A stretch of DNA of 22,132 nucleotides from Tyzzerella sp. UBA1042 (lineage in GTDB: Bacteria > Bacillota > Clostridia > Lachnospirales > Anaerotignaceae). Shown here in pieces: positions 8,256 through 15,888 of this stretch (the stretch's first letter is position 1; each line of letters begins with the position of its first letter). The position numbers and the translations under genes were made by a program. The DNA lies in NCBI GenBank assembly GCA_002316675.1, contig DCDZ01000061.1:4857-26988 (forward strand), given 5' to 3'. Under the pieces are notes generated by a model. It did not search any database, was not told the origin of the DNA, and saw nothing but the letters and a program-made list of their open reading frames with translations.

Positions 8256-9235
8256 TGAATTTCATTCTCCTTTAGCTCCATCAGCATCACCTCTAAGGTT
8301 AGGCGAAAATTTGCGTTTTGCATCAAACGCTCCTTCGCCTTTGTCACTGCCGCTGCCTTCTTCGCCAACCCTTCCAGAGAATCAGCGGAGTACAGCATCT
8401 TTTTTTTATCCTTCTGTATCAAAAATCGCTCATCCTTTACAGCCTTTATTATCATTAGGTCACGATACCATAAGCCAATGATATCCAAAAGGCGGGGATC
8501 GTTTTTAAAGCCTTCCCATTCCTTTGCCAAAAGCAAAGCCTCCGACAGCCTCATAGACGGCAGTTTGCTCATTTTCAACAAAACATCTTCTCTCATACGG
8601 CGAAAAGCCTCGTCCTCCAGCAATGCAAGGGCATGGCCAATTCTTCCCTGCCCGTAAGCCGCAAAAAAAGCCGCTTCTTCCTCCGCCATAAAATCCTTCT
8701 CCACCAAATATCTGCAAAGCTCCCCTTCTGTTAGGGGATTTATTTTCAACGTAACCGTTCTGGATAAAACCGTGGGCAAAAATAGCTCCGTGGTTTCCGC
8801 CAACAACAAAAAAACAGCGTATGCCGGCGGCTCCTCCAAGGTTTTCAGCAAAGCGTTCTGCGCCTGCACCGTCATGGTATGAGCCGCATGAAGGATATAA
8901 ACCTTTTTTTCATAATGATAGGGCTTCACATCCACCGTTTCTAAAATCTGCCCCCGAATTTCATCCACACCCAGTGTTTTTTTGGGAGAGGTCACATGAA
9001 TCACATCGGGGTGATTTCCGCTGTCAAACACCCTGCAGCTTTCGCAAACGCCGCAAGGCTCGTCCCCTCTGTTGCTGCACAGGAGATATTTGGCAAAGGT
9101 ATTTGTAATCAATTTCTTTCCTGCACCTGCGCCTCCGATAAACAAATAGGCGTGGGAGGTTCTATTATTTTGCACTGCGCTGCGCAGATGCCGGATTAGG
9201 CGCCCATTGCCCCAAATTTCCCGAAAGGTATACAA
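8252..9235 (-). CDS. holB: DNA polymerase III delta-prime subunit
   Basis: About 327 residues, part of the clamp loader that places the sliding clamp on DNA. Seen: a P-loop-like GGAGAGKK (34-41) with Lys in place of the last Thr/Ser, a zinc-binding set C53, C61, C64, C67 (CGVCESC), and LLKTLEEPP at about 129-137. At about 158-160 the usual SRC motif is SRT. The altered P-loop agrees with delta-prime being a structural rather than ATP-hydrolysing subunit. The upstream ATG at 9253 directly touches its GGAGG, so it is a poor start. TTG at 9235 has AGGAG 8 nt before it and gives MYTFREIWGN, closer to the usual family N-terminus. It sits between darA and ricT as in other Firmicutes. Confidence 0.92.
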   Translation of the reverse strand: MYTFREIWGNGRLIRHLRSAVQNNRTSHAYLFIGGAGAGKKLITNTFAKYLLCSNRGDEPCGVCESCRVFDSGNHPDVIHVTSPKKTLGVDEIRGQILETVDVKPYHYEKKVYILHAAHTMTVQAQNALLKTLEEPPAYAVFLLLAETTELFLPTVLSRTVTLKINPLTEGELCRYLVEKDFMAEEEAAFFAAYGQGRIGHALALLEDEAFRRMREDVLLKMSKLPSMRLSEALLLAKEWEGFKNDPRLLDIIGLWYRDLMIIKAVKDERFLIQKDKKKMLYSADSLEGLAKKAAAVTKAKERLMQNANFRLTLEVMLMELKENEIQ

Positions 9236-9279
9236 AGCGCCCTCTCCTCTCATCCTCCATCAAACAAAACATAGCTTAC

Positions 9280-9606
9280 TTAGAATTTTTTAAACTGGGC
9301 AACATCGATCACAAACACTGTTGCCCCACCGATCTTGATCTCAATAGGTGCCGCAATAAAACCATGCATTGCGCCCAAGGAAGAGGGCAGGGTTGCATAT
9401 TGGGTACGTGCCTTGCTATTTTCTTCAATAATGCCCAAAGCCTCTTCAACCTTTTCCTCTTCAACACCGGTCATGAGAGTCGTATTTCCGGCTCTCAAAA
9501 AACCGCCTTTTGTTGCCAGTCTTGTCACATGAAAACCCGCTTTATTGAGGTTGGAAATCACCTCGCCTGCGTCTTCATCCTGAATAATCGCAATTACCAG
9601 CTTCAT
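9280..9606 (-). CDS. darA: Cyclic-di-AMP receptor DarA (PII-like, YaaQ/PstA)
   Basis: 108 residues, the normal length. The family forms trimers with a PII-like fold that bind c-di-AMP; the downstream target is not settled. Typical stretches are MKLVIAIIQDEDAGEVI at the start, FHVTRLATKGGFLRAGNTT in the ligand-binding region, and IEIKIGGATVFVIDVAQFKKF at the end. GGGAGGG stands 6 nt before the ATG. The location between tmk and holB is conserved in Firmicutes; in B. subtilis yaaR lies between darA and holB but is absent here (26-nt gap at most). Confidence 0.95.
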   Translation of the reverse strand: MKLVIAIIQDEDAGEVISNLNKAGFHVTRLATKGGFLRAGNTTLMTGVEEEKVEEALGIIEENSKARTQYATLPSSLGAMHGFIAAPIEIKIGGATVFVIDVAQFKKF

Positions 9607-9678
9607 AGAAATCCCTCCCGTCCTATCTTAATATATTCATACATTGCCATAAATCAAATAAAAATAATCTACCGCACA

Positions 9679-10305
9679 TCAAAAGCCAAACAGCCGGTCC
9701 AATCCCTTTTGTATCTGGGCAAAAACGCTGTCGATGGTTTGACCTGCATCGATACGCAAAATGCGCTGTCTCTGGGAATCCGCCAGTGCCCGATACCCCG
9801 CAGAAACCCTTTGATGAAATTCCTGTTTCTCCAGCTCCAAGCGGTCCATTTTGTGCTTTTCTTCCGTTTTTTTCCTTGCAATACCCGCCTCCGGCGGAAG
9901 CTCCAGAAAAAAGGTAATATCCGGGGAAATTCCCCCTGTGGCAATGCGGTTGACCTCTGCCACAATCTCCCCCAATTCCCTGCCAAAGCCTTGATAGGCA
10001 ATGCTGGAATCCGTAAAGCGGTCTGTCAGCACAGTCTTGCCGGCCGCAAGACTCGGTAAAATAAATTCCGCCAAATGCTGTGCTCTGGCGGCGGCATACA
10101 AAAGCATTTCCGTTTTGGCGTTCATCTCTTTATGGGAAGGATCCAAAAGCAACTCTCGAATTTTTTCCGAAATCACCGTTCCTCCCGGCTCTCTGGTGAG
10201 AAGAATTTCCTGCCCTTTGCCCCGCAAATATGCTTCAATTTTTTTGATTTGTGTGGATTTGCCGCTTCCATCGCTGCCCTCCACCGAAATAAAAAATCCT
10301 CTCAT
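9679..10305 (-). CDS. tmk: Thymidylate kinase
   Basis: 208 residues. It phosphorylates dTMP to dTDP with ATP, an essential step in dTTP synthesis in the cytoplasm. Seen: the P-loop EGSDGSGKSTQ near residues 9-19, the dTMP-binding LTREPGGT at about 36-43, the DRFTDSSIAYQGFGRELG stretch near 95-112, and a lid region with GIARKKTEEKHKMDRLE. RBS AGGTG lies 4 nt before the ATG. It is the first gene of a new transcript: a terminator ends dnaI upstream and an extended -10 promoter follows it. Downstream genes darA to rsmI run in the same direction with short gaps or overlaps. Confidence 0.96.
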   Translation of the reverse strand: MRGFFISVEGSDGSGKSTQIKKIEAYLRGKGQEILLTREPGGTVISEKIRELLLDPSHKEMNAKTEMLLYAAARAQHLAEFILPSLAAGKTVLTDRFTDSSIAYQGFGRELGEIVAEVNRIATGGISPDITFFLELPPEAGIARKKTEEKHKMDRLELEKQEFHQRVSAGYRALADSQRQRILRIDAGQTIDSVFAQIQKGLDRLFGF

Positions 10306-10434
10306 CCGTCACCTCAAGCTCATTTCTATCCATCTGCCAAAGTAGTTGCTGTCTTTCAGATAAATGCCCGCCTTGGCTTCCCCAAAGTATTCCCGGTAAA
10401 TGCCGCGGCTAAAACAAAATAAAGTACTATTTAT
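10306..10434 (-). other. Leader of tmk containing a coding-like frame without a clear start
   Basis: Downstream of the promoter, one minus-strand frame is open for about 38 codons up to TGA at 10309-10311. It reads SRGIYREYFGEAKAGIYL then KDSNYFGRWIEMSLR, with codons like those of neighbouring genes. Upstream of the promoter the same frame stays open to ATG at 10506. After the predicted transcription start there is no ATG, GTG or TTG with a binding site except ATG four codons before the stop. It may be a gene remnant, a peptide read from a longer transcript, or chance. Confidence 0.2.
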
Positions 10435-10440
10435 TTTTTT

Positions 10441-10449
10441 ATTATACCA
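10441..10449 (-). promoter_or_regulatory. Extended -10 promoter of the tmk operon
   Basis: On the minus strand TGGTATAAT (10449-10441) has an exact TATAAT with the TGn extension. The -35 (TTAGGC, 18 bp upstream) is weak, as is usual when an extended -10 is present. Transcription would start near 10434, leaving about 130 nt of leader. Confidence 0.65.
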
Positions 10450-10504
10450 CAAAACGAAACCGATGCCTAACTTTTTTAGCATGACGCCCCGCCCAGCCTC
10501 ATAC

Positions 10505-10534
10505 AAAAAAGGATGCTCTTTGAAAAAAGCACCC
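10505..10534 (-). terminator. Rho-independent terminator of dnaD-dnaI
   Basis: On the minus strand GGGTGCT (10534-10528) pairs with AGCATCC (10517-10511, one G-T pair) around a 10-nt loop. Six T residues follow (10510-10505). The hairpin starts 7 nt after the dnaI stop. Confidence 0.85.
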
Positions 10535-10541
10535 TCAAACG

Positions 10542-11537
10542 TTACCGCTGATATTTTTTTATAATGCGGATATCCTCTCCAAAAAATTTCATCTGTTCAA
10601 ATTCTCCGAAAAATCTGGAGGTAATGCGGTCAGAATAAAGATTCATCAGTTCGGTAGGCCCTAAATTTGTAGAAATCACAACAGCTTTTTTCGCCAGCTT
10701 TCTGTCATTAATAATGCGAAAAAGCTCGGAAGCCGTGAAAATAGTGGAAAATTCCGTTCCCAAGTCATCAATGATCAAAAGCTCTGCCTCCAAAAGCTCC
10801 TGATCCCACTCCTTTGCCTCTTCCTCGTCATCATCCCGGTGAAACCGCTGTTCTTCCAGCTTTCTGAATAATTGCCCTGCCGTAAGATACAAAACCGTAT
10901 TTCCTTTTTCCAGCAAGTCCTTGGCAATGCAGTTGCACAAAAAGGTCTTTCCCAAGCCTGTACCGCCGTAAATCAACAGATTGGCGCCGTTCCCAAAATC
11001 CTCCACAAAGGCCAAGGCACGGCGGTACAGCTTTTTCGCATTGGCTTTGGGGGAAATCCCCTCTTCCTTGGTTTTCTCTGTGCTATATAAAGAAAAATTA
11101 AAATTATCAAAATTTTCAACCTGAATCATATCTCGTACATTGGACTGATCATACAGCCTGTCCATCAGCTTTCTTTTCAGGCAAATGCACTGCTCTGTAC
11201 CAATGTACCCCGTGTCCCTGCATTTTGGGCAGGCAAACTCCATCTCTAAAAATTCCGGCGTTAAATGATTGGTGCTTAAAAGCGCTCTGCGTTCCGCCTC
11301 AAGGGCCTTCTGCCCTTCCTTCAAGCTGCCCAAAAGGGCCAAGGCATCCCCTTCTCCTTGCAGCACCAAACGAGCAGTTTTCGTGCCCAAAAGAGCCATT
11401 TCCTGCTCTATCTCCGCCAAGCGGGGCATTCTTTCAAAAAGCACAGCCCTTCTTTCCCGCAACTCGGCGGCCTTTTTTGTGCGCAAGCTATCATATTCCC
11501 GCAGTATTTCACGAAAAATTTGTGTTCTTGTTGCCAA
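10542..11537 (-). CDS. dnaI: DnaI/DnaC-type helicase loader ATPase
   Basis: 331 residues. The family loads the replicative helicase onto DNA during initiation and restart. A coiled-coil-like N-terminus (about 10-90, rich in E, R, K) precedes a zinc-binding motif CPKCRDTGYIGTEQCIC with C103, C106, C117 and C119. The AAA+ domain follows: Walker A GGTGLGKT at 191-198, Walker B LLIIDDLG at 253-260, sensor-like VVISTNLG and the arginine-finger region SDRITSRFFG. The start is TTG at 11537, well supported by AAAGGAGG 8 nt upstream; there is no closer ATG in frame. It is 15 nt downstream of dnaD, so the two form a primosome operon, and it ends at a strong terminator. Annotators may call it dnaC; DnaI is the Firmicute counterpart. 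Confidence 0.92.
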   Translation of the reverse strand: MATRTQIFREILREYDSLRTKKAAELRERRAVLFERMPRLAEIEQEMALLGTKTARLVLQGEGDALALLGSLKEGQKALEAERRALLSTNHLTPEFLEMEFACPKCRDTGYIGTEQCICLKRKLMDRLYDQSNVRDMIQVENFDNFNFSLYSTEKTKEEGISPKANAKKLYRRALAFVEDFGNGANLLIYGGTGLGKTFLCNCIAKDLLEKGNTVLYLTAGQLFRKLEEQRFHRDDDEEEAKEWDQELLEAELLIIDDLGTEFSTIFTASELFRIINDRKLAKKAVVISTNLGPTELMNLYSDRITSRFFGEFEQMKFFGEDIRIIKKYQR

Positions 11538-11552
11538 ACTTTCCGCCTCCTT

Positions 11553-12485
11553 TTACCATTTATCTCGCTCTTCTCGCTGCAGTTTTTCCAGCCTTTCAAA
11601 ATCCCATTGTCTTTGGGGATAATTGATAAAGCGGTTTTGCTTGGACTGAGCCGCCGGTGCCTTTGGCTCGTTCACCCGCACTGTTTTTTTTGCGGCAAAG
11701 GCCCGATCCAACGCTTCTATATCAGCAGGTGTTTTTACCCCTGCACTCCTCCATTTTTTCAAAATACTGTCGGCATAGGCAAAGCTTACCTTACCCGTCT
11801 GCATCACTGTTCTCTCACAGGCCATTTTAATGACCTCAATGGGAAATTGATAGTCCCGAAGCCACCTTTTCATGTAGGTCTCTTCGCCTTCCACAGGCAT
11901 TCTTCCGTTCTGCCCGAAGGCACGCATAATGGCGTGATAGCCTGTTTTTCGCATTTCTATGTATTCCGCGGCCTTTTCCACCGTAGTAATGCCTTCCTCC
12001 GCCCAGCCCATGGCCACCTTTTCCACATAGCGCATTCCCTTAAAGCCATCGGAAACACAATAGGAAAGAAGCACCTCAATTAAATCAACGGAAAACCCAA
12101 GCCAGTCATACAGTCCAAATATCATGCTGATGTCCTGCTGAGTCAAGGGCTTACCCAGCTTCCGCTGTGCCGTTTGCAGCAAGGCCTTCATATCGCCGTG
12201 CTTCATATATTCAGAAAGCTCCGCCATGCTATAATCCGGCCGCTGCTCCATAAAAATACGGTTTTGGGCAGTTTCTCCATGGGTTGCACCATGGATTTCC
12301 CGCTCCTGCCAGTATCGCCAAGCACCAAGCACATCGCTTTCCAAAACCCTCAGCTTTTGGGCAATGGTGGCAGCATCGGCGCCCTCCAAAGCCTTTGTCA
12401 TCAGATAGACGGAAACATACAACGGCGGCGCCAGCGGCAGCTCTTTTTCTATAAAATCACTTGTAATGCAAATCTCCCGCCCCAT
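11553..12485 (-). CDS. dnaD: DnaD-domain replication initiation protein
   Basis: About 310 residues. DnaD-like proteins take part in DNA remodelling and helicase loading at the origin and in restart. An N-terminal region (about 1-80, ITSDFIEKELPLAPPLYVSVYL) resembles the winged-helix part. Two DnaD/DnaB helical domains follow (about 86-160 and 183-255), the second with the family signature YADSILKKWRSAG. The tail (about 255-310) is charged and ends near LQREERDKW. ATG at 12485 is chosen because AGGAGG stands 7 nt before it; ATG at 12491 would leave one nt. It has its own extended -10 promoter and precedes dnaI. Whether it is the sole DnaD or one of several paralogues cannot be told here. Confidence 0.88.
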   Translation of the reverse strand: MGREICITSDFIEKELPLAPPLYVSVYLMTKALEGADAATIAQKLRVLESDVLGAWRYWQEREIHGATHGETAQNRIFMEQRPDYSMAELSEYMKHGDMKALLQTAQRKLGKPLTQQDISMIFGLYDWLGFSVDLIEVLLSYCVSDGFKGMRYVEKVAMGWAEEGITTVEKAAEYIEMRKTGYHAIMRAFGQNGRMPVEGEETYMKRWLRDYQFPIEVIKMACERTVMQTGKVSFAYADSILKKWRSAGVKTPADIEALDRAFAAKKTVRVNEPKAPAAQSKQNRFINYPQRQWDFERLEKLQREERDKW

Positions 12486-12523
12486 ATGCATTCCTCCTTT
12501 CTGCAGATGTTATCGTACCTTTC

Positions 12524-12532
12524 AGTATACCA
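12524..12532 (-). promoter_or_regulatory. Extended -10 promoter of dnaD-dnaI
   Basis: On the minus strand TGGTATACT (12532-12524) is an extended -10 with 5 of 6 matches to TATAAT. No good -35 is seen because the upstream DNA is the T-run and stem of the preceding terminator. Transcription would start near 12517, about 32 nt before the ATG. Confidence 0.5.
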
Positions 12533-12544
12533 TAGCTTGCCCGT

Positions 12545-12595
12545 GAAGAAAAGACTGCCGCGGACCAAAAATGTCTCTGGGCAGTCTCTTTTTAT
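12545..12595. terminator. Hairpin terminator after the TagO-like gene, possibly bidirectional
   Basis: AGACTGCC (12552-12559) and GGCAGTCT (12580-12587) form a perfect 8-bp stem with a 20-nt loop. On the minus strand TTTTCTTC follows, just after the stop codon of 12592-13629. On the plus strand CTTTTTATTTG follows, so it could stop transcription from either side. Confidence 0.75.
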
Positions 12596-13629
12596 TTGCT
12601 CTTATGTTTCACATGGACATTGAAATAATAAATAATAAAGCTGAGGACAATCACTGTCAGCAATACCACCACAATAATGCCGGAGTCCTTAAAGGAGATA
12701 AAAATTGCCAAGCAGCCCATACAAAAGCTGATTGCATATAAAATGAGCACCGCTTGCTTTTGAGAAAATCCCCGGTCAATCAAGCGATGATGCAAATGCC
12801 CCCGATCGGGCTGCATAATCGGCTGATGCTTTGCCATTCTGCGAAGCATGGCAAAAATGGTATCAAATACCGGCAGGCCCAAGCATAATACGCTGACGCT
12901 CACCGCCAAAAGGGCATAGCCCTTGAATACGCCCAAAATACTGGTAACGGAGAGCACAAACCCCAAAAAGGTAGAGCCGGTATCCCCCATAAAAATTTCC
13001 GCCGGATTAAAGTTTCTGGGCAAAAACCCAAGGCAGGCCCCTGCCAAGGCAGCGGTCAAGACTACCGCCGTATTACTGCCCGTCATAATACAAAGCACCA
13101 TCAGGCTCAATGCCGCAATGGAAGAAACCCCGGCCGCTAAACCATCCAAGCCGTCAATCAAATTCACGGCATTGGTTACCCCCACAATCCATAGCAGTGT
13201 AATGGGGATACTGAATTTTTGCAGCGCCGCAGTAAAGGGCCAAAGCACCACATGAATTTGTGTACCAGAAAAAATAACAATTAATGCCGCCACAATCTGC
13301 ACGCAAAACTTCAGTTTTGCAGGCAAATTCTTCATATCATCCAGCACACCCAAGGCGGCAATCAAAAGAGCGCCGCATAAAAATCCAAGAAACTGCTTTG
13401 TGCTCATACTTCTGTCAAAATAATAAACCATCAGCACCGTAACGGTAAAGCCCAAAACAATGGCCACACCGCCCATTCTGGGCATAGGTTTTTTATGCAC
13501 CCCTCTGTCCTTTGGATAATCAATTGCACCACAACGAATGGATATCCATTTTGCAAGGGGTGTCGTAACCAGCGTAATGGCAAAGGCGCTGGCAAAGGCC
13601 GCAATATATAATAACCAATTATGCTGCAT
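12592..13629 (-). CDS. tagO: WecA/TagO-like undecaprenyl-phosphate sugar-1-phosphate transferase
   Basis: 345 residues with about ten membrane segments. The family moves a sugar-1-phosphate (GlcNAc-1-P in TagO and WecA) from UDP-sugar to undecaprenyl phosphate, the first step of wall teichoic acid or surface polysaccharide synthesis. Seen: DYPKDRGVHKKPMPRMGG (37-54), the Asp pair in GVLDDMKNLPAKLKF (94-108), NLIDGLDGLAAG (156-167), FMGDTGST (213-220), and the cytoplasmic DRGHLHHRL (275-283) typical of WecA/TagO rather than MraY. It is the last gene after upp, with AGGAG about 11 nt before the ATG. The exact sugar is inferred; the family name is more certain than the symbol. Confidence 0.87.
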   Translation of the reverse strand: MQHNWLLYIAAFASAFAITLVTTPLAKWISIRCGAIDYPKDRGVHKKPMPRMGGVAIVLGFTVTVLMVYYFDRSMSTKQFLGFLCGALLIAALGVLDDMKNLPAKLKFCVQIVAALIVIFSGTQIHVVLWPFTAALQKFSIPITLLWIVGVTNAVNLIDGLDGLAAGVSSIAALSLMVLCIMTGSNTAVVLTAALAGACLGFLPRNFNPAEIFMGDTGSTFLGFVLSVTSILGVFKGYALLAVSVSVLCLGLPVFDTIFAMLRRMAKHQPIMQPDRGHLHHRLIDRGFSQKQAVLILYAISFCMGCLAIFISFKDSGIIVVVLLTVIVLSFIIYYFNVHVKHKSK

Positions 13630-13719
13630 TCAAAAATCCTCTCCTAACAGGCGGGAGAATGCTCCCAATCAAAGGACAATGAGAAATCAAGCTAAGCTCA
13701 CCCGAAATCCCTTTACAGT

Positions 13720-14346
13720 TTATTTTGTTCCGAAAATTCTATCGCCTGCATCTCCCAAGCCGGGAACGATATACCCATGGTTATTCAGCATACCGTCATA
13801 TGCCGCTGCATAAATATCCACATCGGGATGGGCTTCCTGAACCCGCTTCACACCGTCAGGTGCGGCAAGGATGCAAAGCATTACAATATTTTTCACGCCC
13901 TTTGCTTTCAAAAACCCGATAGCTGCCTCGGCGGTACCGCCTGTTGCAAGCATGGGGTCTGTCAAGAAAACAACTCTTTCCTCAACATCGCAGGGGAGCT
14001 TACAGTAATACTCAACGGGGTTCAAGGTTTCAGGATCACGATATAAACCGATATGACCGATTTTTGCCGTGGGCATTAAATTAATCAGTCCGTCCGTCAT
14101 ACCGATGCCCGCTCTCAAAATAGGTACGATGGCCAACTTCGCATCAATCACACGACACTGGGCCATTGCCACAGGTGTTTCCACCTCGATATCTATCAAC
14201 GGCAAATCCCTTGTTGCTTCATAGCATAAAAGCATGGCAACCTCACCAATAATTTCACGAAACTCCTTTGAGCCGGTTTCTTTGTTTCTAAGCATGGCCA
14301 TTTTGCTTTGAATCATAGGGTGTTCAGATACGAACAGTTTACTCAT
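13720..14346 (-). CDS. upp: Uracil phosphoribosyltransferase
   Basis: 208 residues, the normal size. It makes UMP from uracil and PRPP in pyrimidine salvage. Typical parts are the N-terminal ATRDLPLIDIEVETP (44-58), AIVPILRAGIGMTDGL (72-87), the PRPP loop TDPMLATGGTA (129-139) and the uracil-binding end YIVPGLGDAGDRIFG. RBS GAAGG lies 7 nt before the ATG. It follows rpiB by 19 nt in the same operon. A perfect GGGAG-CATT-CTCCC hairpin (13643-13656) lies in the 90-nt gap to the next gene but has no T-run. Confidence 0.97.
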   Translation of the reverse strand: MSKLFVSEHPMIQSKMAMLRNKETGSKEFREIIGEVAMLLCYEATRDLPLIDIEVETPVAMAQCRVIDAKLAIVPILRAGIGMTDGLINLMPTAKIGHIGLYRDPETLNPVEYYCKLPCDVEERVVFLTDPMLATGGTAEAAIGFLKAKGVKNIVMLCILAAPDGVKRVQEAHPDVDIYAAAYDGMLNNHGYIVPGLGDAGDRIFGTK

Positions 14347-14365
14347 TTTCGTTCCTTCTTTCTCT

Positions 14366-14812
14366 TCACTCTTTACAGTCTCTTTCGTCTTCTATTTGGG
14401 CAATTCTTCTGATATGGCGTTTATCTTCAGAAAATGGTGTTTCCAAAAAAGCCTTCACAATTTCCAGCGCAAGGCCGGGGCCGATCACCCGGGCGCCTAA
14501 AGCCAGAATATTTGCATCATTATGCTCTCTGGTTGCCTTTGCGGAAAATACATCCCCGCAAAGAGCCGCACGAATGCCCCTTACTTTGTTTGCCGCAATG
14601 GAAATGCCAATTCCTGTTCCGCACACCAAAATGCCCTTATCACATTCTCCATCGGCAACAGCATGGGCAACCAATTTTCCAAACTTTGGATAATCCACAG
14701 ATTCCTCGGAAAAGGTTCCGTAATTACGGAAGGGAATTCGGTTTTCCTCTAAATATTCTATAATCTCTGCCAACAGCGGAACCCCGCCGTGATCACACCC
14801 TAAAGCTATCAT
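14366..14812 (-). CDS. rpiB: Ribose-5-phosphate isomerase B
   Basis: 148 residues. It interconverts ribose 5-phosphate and ribulose 5-phosphate, feeding PRPP and nucleotide synthesis. Seen: the substrate motif GCDHGG (5-10), YPKFGKLVAHAV (41-52), the catalytic cysteine in CGTGIGIS (C64), and REHNDANILALGARV (95-109) with the active-site His. A binding site AGAGGGAG stands before the ATG. It lies between the threonylcarbamoyl-AMP synthase gene and upp with gaps of 18-19 nt, an order common in Firmicutes. Some relatives act on allose or galactose phosphates, but the size and context favour RpiB. Confidence 0.95.
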   Translation of the reverse strand: MIALGCDHGGVPLLAEIIEYLEENRIPFRNYGTFSEESVDYPKFGKLVAHAVADGECDKGILVCGTGIGISIAANKVRGIRAALCGDVFSAKATREHNDANILALGARVIGPGLALEIVKAFLETPFSEDKRHIRRIAQIEDERDCKE

Positions 14813-14830
14813 CCTATCGCTCCCTCTGTT

Positions 14831-15886
14831 TTATTCTGCATCAATGCGGTTATAGCCGGCCGCCTTATTTAAGCGGTTCATAATCGCCAAGCCTTCGCCC
14901 TCCTCGGGAAATACCTCGGCATACACCGTATCTACACCAAAGAAGTCAAATTTTCTCAGCTGCTTAAATAAATTTGCGCCGATTTCCGCAAGATCCTCTC
15001 GTTTCCCTAAAGATAATACCACATCGGCATGATACTGTGCCTTTGCTTCTTCGGTGGTTAAAACACCGGTTTTCTTTCCCAAAAAAATATCCTCTGCGCA
15101 TAAAGCATTAATTTTTTGTATGACCGCATCCCGAGTTCCTTTTACTAAGGTTACCCTGGCCACAGGAGAATAATGCGTATATTTCATACCCGGCGCCTTA
15201 GGGCGCAAGGCAGCAGAGGGCTTGGAAAGGATGCCCGGATCAATCAGCACCTGCTCCACCACAGCCTCCATCAGTTCTTTTGTGATAGCGCCGGGGCGCA
15301 GTATCACGGGAATTTCCCCCGTAACATCCACAATGGTGGATTCTAAGCCCCATACGGCGGCGCCACCGTCTACAATCATGTCTATCTTGCCGGATAAATC
15401 AAATTCCACATGGGAAGCCCTTGTGGGGCTTGGTTTTCCGGAGGAGTTCGCACTGGGTCCCGCAATGGGCAGGCCCGCCGCACGAATAATGGCCAAAGCC
15501 ACAGGATGGGAGGGAAAACGCACAGCCACAGTATCTAACCCCCCCGTGGTGGCTAAAGGCACAATGGGGGCTTTCGGAAAAATCATGGTCAACGGCCCCG
15601 GCCAAAAGGCATCCATCAGCTTTTGCGCCGCCGGCGGTATCTCCCGCACAATGGGACGCAACTCACTGATTTGGGAAATATGCAAAATCAAAGGGTTGTC
15701 CGACGGACGCCCCTTGGCTGCATATATTTTCTTAGAGGCCTCGCTGTTCAGACCATCCCCCCCCAAGCCATACACCGTTTCCGTAGGAAAGGCCACAAGC
15801 CCGCCTTCCTTTAAAACTTGGGCGGCCTCCGCCACAAGCTGGGGATCCGGTGCTTGGGGGTTGATTTTCAAAAGCTTTGTTTTCAT
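14831..15886 (-). CDS. L-threonylcarbamoyladenylate synthase (YwlC/Sua5 type)
   Basis: About 351 residues from ATG 15886. It makes threonylcarbamoyl-AMP from threonine, bicarbonate and ATP, the first step of the t6A37 modification of ANN-decoding tRNAs. The YrdC-like domain occupies about 1-210: AFPTETVYGLGGDG (32-45), KGRPSDNPLILHI (58-70), AVRFPSHPVAL and GPSANSSGKPSPT. A linker (APGMKYTHYSPVARV) leads to the C-terminal Sua5 domain (about 235-340), absent from the short TsaC form. The open frame extends to 15910, but ATG there has no binding site and lies inside the upstream gene, so 15886 is preferred; it starts 2 nt after the upstream stop. Often called ywlC or tsaC/tsaC2. Confidence 0.95.
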   Translation of the reverse strand: MKTKLLKINPQAPDPQLVAEAAQVLKEGGLVAFPTETVYGLGGDGLNSEASKKIYAAKGRPSDNPLILHISQISELRPIVREIPPAAQKLMDAFWPGPLTMIFPKAPIVPLATTGGLDTVAVRFPSHPVALAIIRAAGLPIAGPSANSSGKPSPTRASHVEFDLSGKIDMIVDGGAAVWGLESTIVDVTGEIPVILRPGAITKELMEAVVEQVLIDPGILSKPSAALRPKAPGMKYTHYSPVARVTLVKGTRDAVIQKINALCAEDIFLGKKTGVLTTEEAKAQYHADVVLSLGKREDLAEIGANLFKQLRKFDFFGVDTVYAEVFPEEGEGLAIMNRLNKAAGYNRIDAE

Positions 15887-15888
15887 GA

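Noticed and set aside
7467..8258. 263-codon plus-strand open frame
   Set aside because: It lies antisense to ricT, whose family motifs are clear; the plus product has no recognisable domain.
11358..12083. 241-codon plus-strand open frame
   Set aside because: It spans the antisense of both dnaI and dnaD and crosses their junction; not a gene.
13643..13656. Hairpin GGGAG-CATT-CTCCC between upp and the TagO-like gene as a terminator
   Set aside because: No T-run follows on either strand; at most a minor mRNA structure.
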